From positions 1 through 10,412 of the forward strand of contig JAGWVG010000039.1 of the NCBI GenBank assembly GCA_018970965.1: 10,412 nucleotides of DNA, written 5' to 3'. Position numbers and translations under genes: made by a program. The DNA comes from Alphaproteobacteria bacterium. GTDB taxonomy: Bacteria; Pseudomonadota; Alphaproteobacteria; Sphingomonadales; Sphingomonadaceae. The notes below the pieces were generated by a model that made no database searches, was not told the DNA's origin, and saw only the letters and a list, made by a program, of their open reading frames with translations. Position 1 is the stretch's first letter; each line of letters begins with the position of its first letter. Positions 7,846 to 10,412 of this stretch are shown here, piece after piece.

Positions 7846-8271
7846 ATGACGATAAGGGCGATCCTGCAGGGAAAATCGCAGGACATCATCTCAATTGCTG
7901 CCGATGCCTATGTGGCAGATGCAGTTGCGCTGCTCGCAGAAAAACGAATTGGCGCACTGCCCGTGCTGGAAGACGGGCGCATCGTGGGCATATTTTCAGA
8001 ACGCGACGTAATTTATTGTCTGGCCAGCGCTGGGGCTGACGCGGTTGGGAAGACAGTGGGTGAAGTGATGACCTCTCCTGCAGTCGATACAACGCGGGAT
8101 ATGCCGGTATTATCGGCATTATCGCTTATGACGCGACGACGCATACGCCATCTCCCCGTGGTTGAGAGCGGAAAGTTGATTGGCTTCGTCTCGATTGGGG
8201 ATTTGGTGAAATACCGGATCGAGCGCATCGAATCAGAGGCTTCGGCGCTGCGCGACTATATCCAGAGTTAA
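7846..8271 (+). CDS. Stand-alone protein with a pair of CBS domains
   Basis: 141 residues made almost entirely of two CBS domains, about 12-62 and 75-125. The repeated pattern is visible as IGALPVLEDGRIVGIFSERDV (35-55, beginning IGALPVLEDG) and IRHLPVVESGKLIGFVSIGDLV (100-121, beginning IRHLPVVESG). Such pairs form a Bateman module that binds adenosine nucleotides such as AMP, ATP or SAM and senses energy state. No effector domain is attached, so any partner is unknown. A strong AGGAGG (7834-7839) sits six bases before the ATG, the best ribosome binding site in the window. The gene is a single unit, convergent with the glycosyltransferase 17 bases downstream. Confidence 0.93.
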   Translation: MTIRAILQGKSQDIISIAADAYVADAVALLAEKRIGALPVLEDGRIVGIFSERDVIYCLASAGADAVGKTVGEVMTSPAVDTTRDMPVLSALSLMTRRRIRHLPVVESGKLIGFVSIGDLVKYRIERIESEASALRDYIQS

Positions 8272-8288
8272 AACCTTAGCGCGCCTGC

Positions 8289-9338
8289 CTATCGAGGCTG
8301 AGCATCTGAGCACGGAGCAATGCGGCTTATTGCGGCCCGGATCAGTTGACCTGCGGCTTTATATTCGCGCGCGCGCGCGAGACGGAGGATACCCATCCAA
8401 ATTTGGTGATGATCGGTTGCTGGGCTGTGCCGGATATAATGTTCAACAAAAGACAGGCCCGACTTGGCGAGGGGGACCGGCTCATACAGCAATGCATGAA
8501 CGCATTCCGAGCGGATCGCGTCGGCCAGGCCAGGTTCCTCCAGCCATATATCTAAAGCCTCTAATGCGGGCAGTTGGCTTAGTCCTTCTGTCACGTCAGG
8601 AAGGCCCGCGCGCACGCGCCGATCCATAAGCAAGGCAATTTTGGCATTAACCAGTTGCGTGAGGCGATGTGCTTGGCTCGCCTGCAGCGGGTGGATGCGA
8701 TAATCGATCAGCGCTTCGGGCAGATTGGCGAATTTGCCCAGACGGCCCAAGCGCAACCAAAGATCAAGGTCTTCACAATATATATAGGCGCGTCGGTAGC
8801 CACCTGCATTTTCCACGGCCTTGCGGCGGAAGATGACGCTGCTTTGAAAAATGGCCGGCCCAGTGCTGCGCGCCATGATCTCTTCATGGCAGAGCGGCGC
8901 CGCTGCTCGGCTGATGGGAAGGATGTTGCCGTTAGCGTCAATGAGACGCAGCTGTGATCCGACAAGGACATGGTCAGGATGCGCAGCCAAAAATCTGAGC
9001 TGCAGGGCAAAGCGATCAACATGTGCGATGTCATCTCCATCCATGCGCGCGATGAGCGGCGCGCGTGCTTGGGACAGGAGAAGTTCCAGGGATGGAACTA
9101 AACCCCGAGTCGCTTCAAAAAATGGCCTGATTCGCGAATCACGCTGTGCATGGCGTCTGATAATCGCAGCCGAATCGTCCTCCGACCCATCGTCACAAAT
9201 CAAAAACTCAAAATCCATCCAGCACTGGTCGCGAATGCTTTGGATTGCGCTATCGAGATATGGGGCCGCATTGCGAACGCTCATCACCACTGAAAGCGGC
9301 GGCGATTCGACTAGGCGCGGCACGATTCGACCCGGCAC
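8289..9338 (-). CDS. Glycosyltransferase family 2
   Basis: A GT-A fold glycosyltransferase using a nucleotide sugar, probably for a surface polysaccharide or other glycan; 349 residues, no transmembrane segment. PLSVVMSVRNAAPYLDSAI (14-32) is the first beta strand and helix. The nucleotide-binding CDDGSEDDS (48-56) follows. The metal-binding DxD equivalent is MDGDD (99-103). YCEDLDLWLRL (187-197) carries the acidic catalytic-base motif typical of GT2. Residues from about 215 form a helical C-terminal extension. The start is uncertain: GTG 9338 has no clear ribosome binding site, GTG 9323 is an alternative five codons later, and the frame stays open upstream to a stop at 9420-9422. No other glycan genes are nearby, so donor and acceptor cannot be assigned. 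Confidence 0.9.
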   Translation of the reverse strand: MPGRIVPRLVESPPLSVVMSVRNAAPYLDSAIQSIRDQCWMDFEFLICDDGSEDDSAAIIRRHAQRDSRIRPFFEATRGLVPSLELLLSQARAPLIARMDGDDIAHVDRFALQLRFLAAHPDHVLVGSQLRLIDANGNILPISRAAAPLCHEEIMARSTGPAIFQSSVIFRRKAVENAGGYRRAYIYCEDLDLWLRLGRLGKFANLPEALIDYRIHPLQASQAHRLTQLVNAKIALLMDRRVRAGLPDVTEGLSQLPALEALDIWLEEPGLADAIRSECVHALLYEPVPLAKSGLSFVEHYIRHSPATDHHQIWMGILRLARAREYKAAGQLIRAAISRIAPCSDAQPR

Positions 9339-9422
9339 GCGGCGATTTCGGCCGCGAATAAGGCTGATTCTGCCGGTCTGGTGGCCTTCGTCGAACAGGA
9401 ATCTCCCGCACCAGCGGCGCTA

Positions 9423-9640
9423 AAGTCATCCGGACGGGGGCGTTTTTTGCGGGGATTTCCCATTGTATCACGGCTTTCTGGCGCCTGGGTGTCGGGCTAT
9501 GCGGGCGTTAAATCTAGCAATTAGGCCCTAAGAAAGGCTTATCTTGGGGCATGGCAAGCGAATGCCCCAAGGGATTGCGTGTCCTTCAAAGGCCGGCCCC
9601 GGGCATTGAAAAATTTTTGAAATAAAATTGCAGAAGGGTG
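9423..9640. other. Intergenic region between glycosyltransferase and rRNA promoter
   Basis: No convincing gene. It contains a possible 50-codon minus-strand frame (9311-9463) that overlaps the glycosyltransferase start, a perfect 10-base inverted repeat at 9543-9571, and the A/T-rich tract just before the rRNA promoter. No tRNA-like cloverleaf or known small RNA was recognised. Confidence 0.6.
9543..9571. repeat. Perfect 10-base inverted repeat (hairpin)
   Basis: CTTGGGGCAT (9543-9552) and ATGCCCCAAG (9562-9571) are exact reverse complements around a 9-base loop. No T run follows on either strand, so it is not a standard intrinsic terminator. It lies about 70 bases before the rRNA -35 box. 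Its role is unknown; protein binding site or structured transcript end are both possible. Confidence 0.85.
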
Positions 9641-9669
9641 TTGACGGGTCAGGGAGTCGGACGTAGATG
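9607..9669 (+). promoter_or_regulatory. rRNA operon promoter with UP-like A/T tract
   Basis: TTGACG (9641-9646) is followed after exactly 17 bases by TAGATG (9664-9669), a good sigma-70-type pair. An A/T-rich stretch (about 9607-9630) lies directly upstream, as in UP elements that bind the RNA polymerase alpha subunit at strong rRNA promoters. The position, about 350 bases before the mature 16S start, fits a normal leader length. No other comparable promoter was seen in the leader. Confidence 0.8.
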
Positions 9670-10020
9670 AGCCCTCGTCGCGGCGATGACCGGTTCCGGT
9701 TCTTCTGCCGCTTCCGCAACAGACTAGGCAACGGGGACCCCCCGCTCAAGTGGGGAGGGACAGGTTGTCGGGCCTTTTGCGCTCTTTGACATTGTAGGTT
9801 TAGATGAAGGGACATGTGGGCGGCGGCCCCGGGTCTGGCAACTTCAAGGTGTCAGCAACTCGGGTAACCAAATTATGCCGTTCCATGGCTTAGGGGTTCG
9901 CCCCTTAGTCAAACATGTCCTATCACGTATCCATTACGTAATAAGATTTGTGCAGGAACGGCTCCTTGAAATGAGCGGTTCGCGCGAGGGACTATTCCTC
10001 CTTCACGTGGATCGGACATC
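9670..10020 (+). other. rRNA operon leader (5' external transcribed spacer)
   Basis: About 350 transcribed bases between the promoter and 16S. They hold a boxB-like hairpin and boxA (listed separately). A second hairpin, AGGGG-TTCG-CCCCT (9892-9905), is extended by two more pairs after a T-T mismatch. An ACGTA/TACGT inverted repeat (9925-9939) also lies here. The 3' part should pair with sequence beyond 16S to form the RNase III processing stem, but that partner is outside the window. No coding region is seen. Confidence 0.8.
9740..9791 (+). promoter_or_regulatory. boxB-like hairpin and boxA antitermination signal
   Basis: A six-pair stem at 9740-9755 (one G-T pair, TCAA tetraloop) precedes GCTCTTTGACA (9781-9791). 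The latter differs at one base from the E. coli rrn boxA (GCTCTTTAACA). In rRNA operons boxA recruits NusB-NusE and keeps polymerase from stopping early. boxA is firm by sequence and place; the boxB label is structural inference. Confidence 0.8.

Positions 10021-10412
<392 letters not shown>

Noticed and set aside
9250..9471. 73-codon minus-strand frame at the glycosyltransferase 5' end
   Set aside because: It runs out of frame through the conserved GT2 N-terminus, is rich in Arg and Pro, and has no ribosome site.
9528..9815. 95-codon minus-strand frame across the rRNA promoter and leader
   Set aside because: It spans the -35/-10 boxes and boxA, which explain the sequence better; the product has no domain.

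Overview
The window looks like a chromosomal segment of an alphaproteobacterium of the order Sphingomonadales. The evidence is the 5' part of a 16S rRNA gene with the short alphaproteobacterial V1 loop and sphingomonad-like V1-V2 sequence, plus the gene set: hisS-prfA-prmC followed by a DUF4167 gene, an OprP/OprO-type porin and an M61 peptidase. Base composition is moderately GC-rich and even, and all nine complete genes are intact. I see no insertion sequence, phage gene, CRISPR array, tRNA or toxin-antitoxin pair.

Layout: (1) 1-1327, minus strand: a secreted M61-family aminopeptidase whose 3' end lies outside the window. (2) 1403-5417, plus strand: a translation cluster of hisS, prfA (RF1) and prmC, with hisS/prfA and prfA/prmC overlapping. 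A 222-base gap follows, then a DUF4167 protein with arginine-rich ends, then a clear intrinsic terminator. PrmC methylates the GGQ glutamine of RF1, so enzyme and substrate are encoded side by side. (3) 5447-7071: an outer-membrane phosphate-type porin preceded by direct repeats at 11-base spacing that match a Pho box, so PhoB-controlled phosphate uptake is the likely role. (4) 7089-7768, minus strand: a small two-helix membrane protein overlapping a YciA-type acyl-CoA thioesterase, convergent with the porin. (5) 7846-8271, plus strand: a stand-alone protein with two CBS domains. (6) 8289-9338, minus strand: a family 2 glycosyltransferase, convergent with the CBS gene. (7) 9423-10412: a gene-free stretch holding a perfect 10-base inverted repeat, then an rRNA operon start with an A/T-rich UP-like tract, a -35/-10 pair with 17-base spacing, a leader with a boxB-like hairpin and boxA, and about 392 bases of 16S rRNA.

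Most of this is ordinary housekeeping sequence and I found no convincing new multi-gene system. The points most worth a second look are the Pho-box cluster with its extra inverted TGTCA half-sites, the unexplained inverted repeat before the rRNA promoter, the DUF4167 gene (nucleic-acid-binding-like tails, unusual start codon) beside RF1 and its methylase, and the coupled membrane-protein/thioesterase pair.
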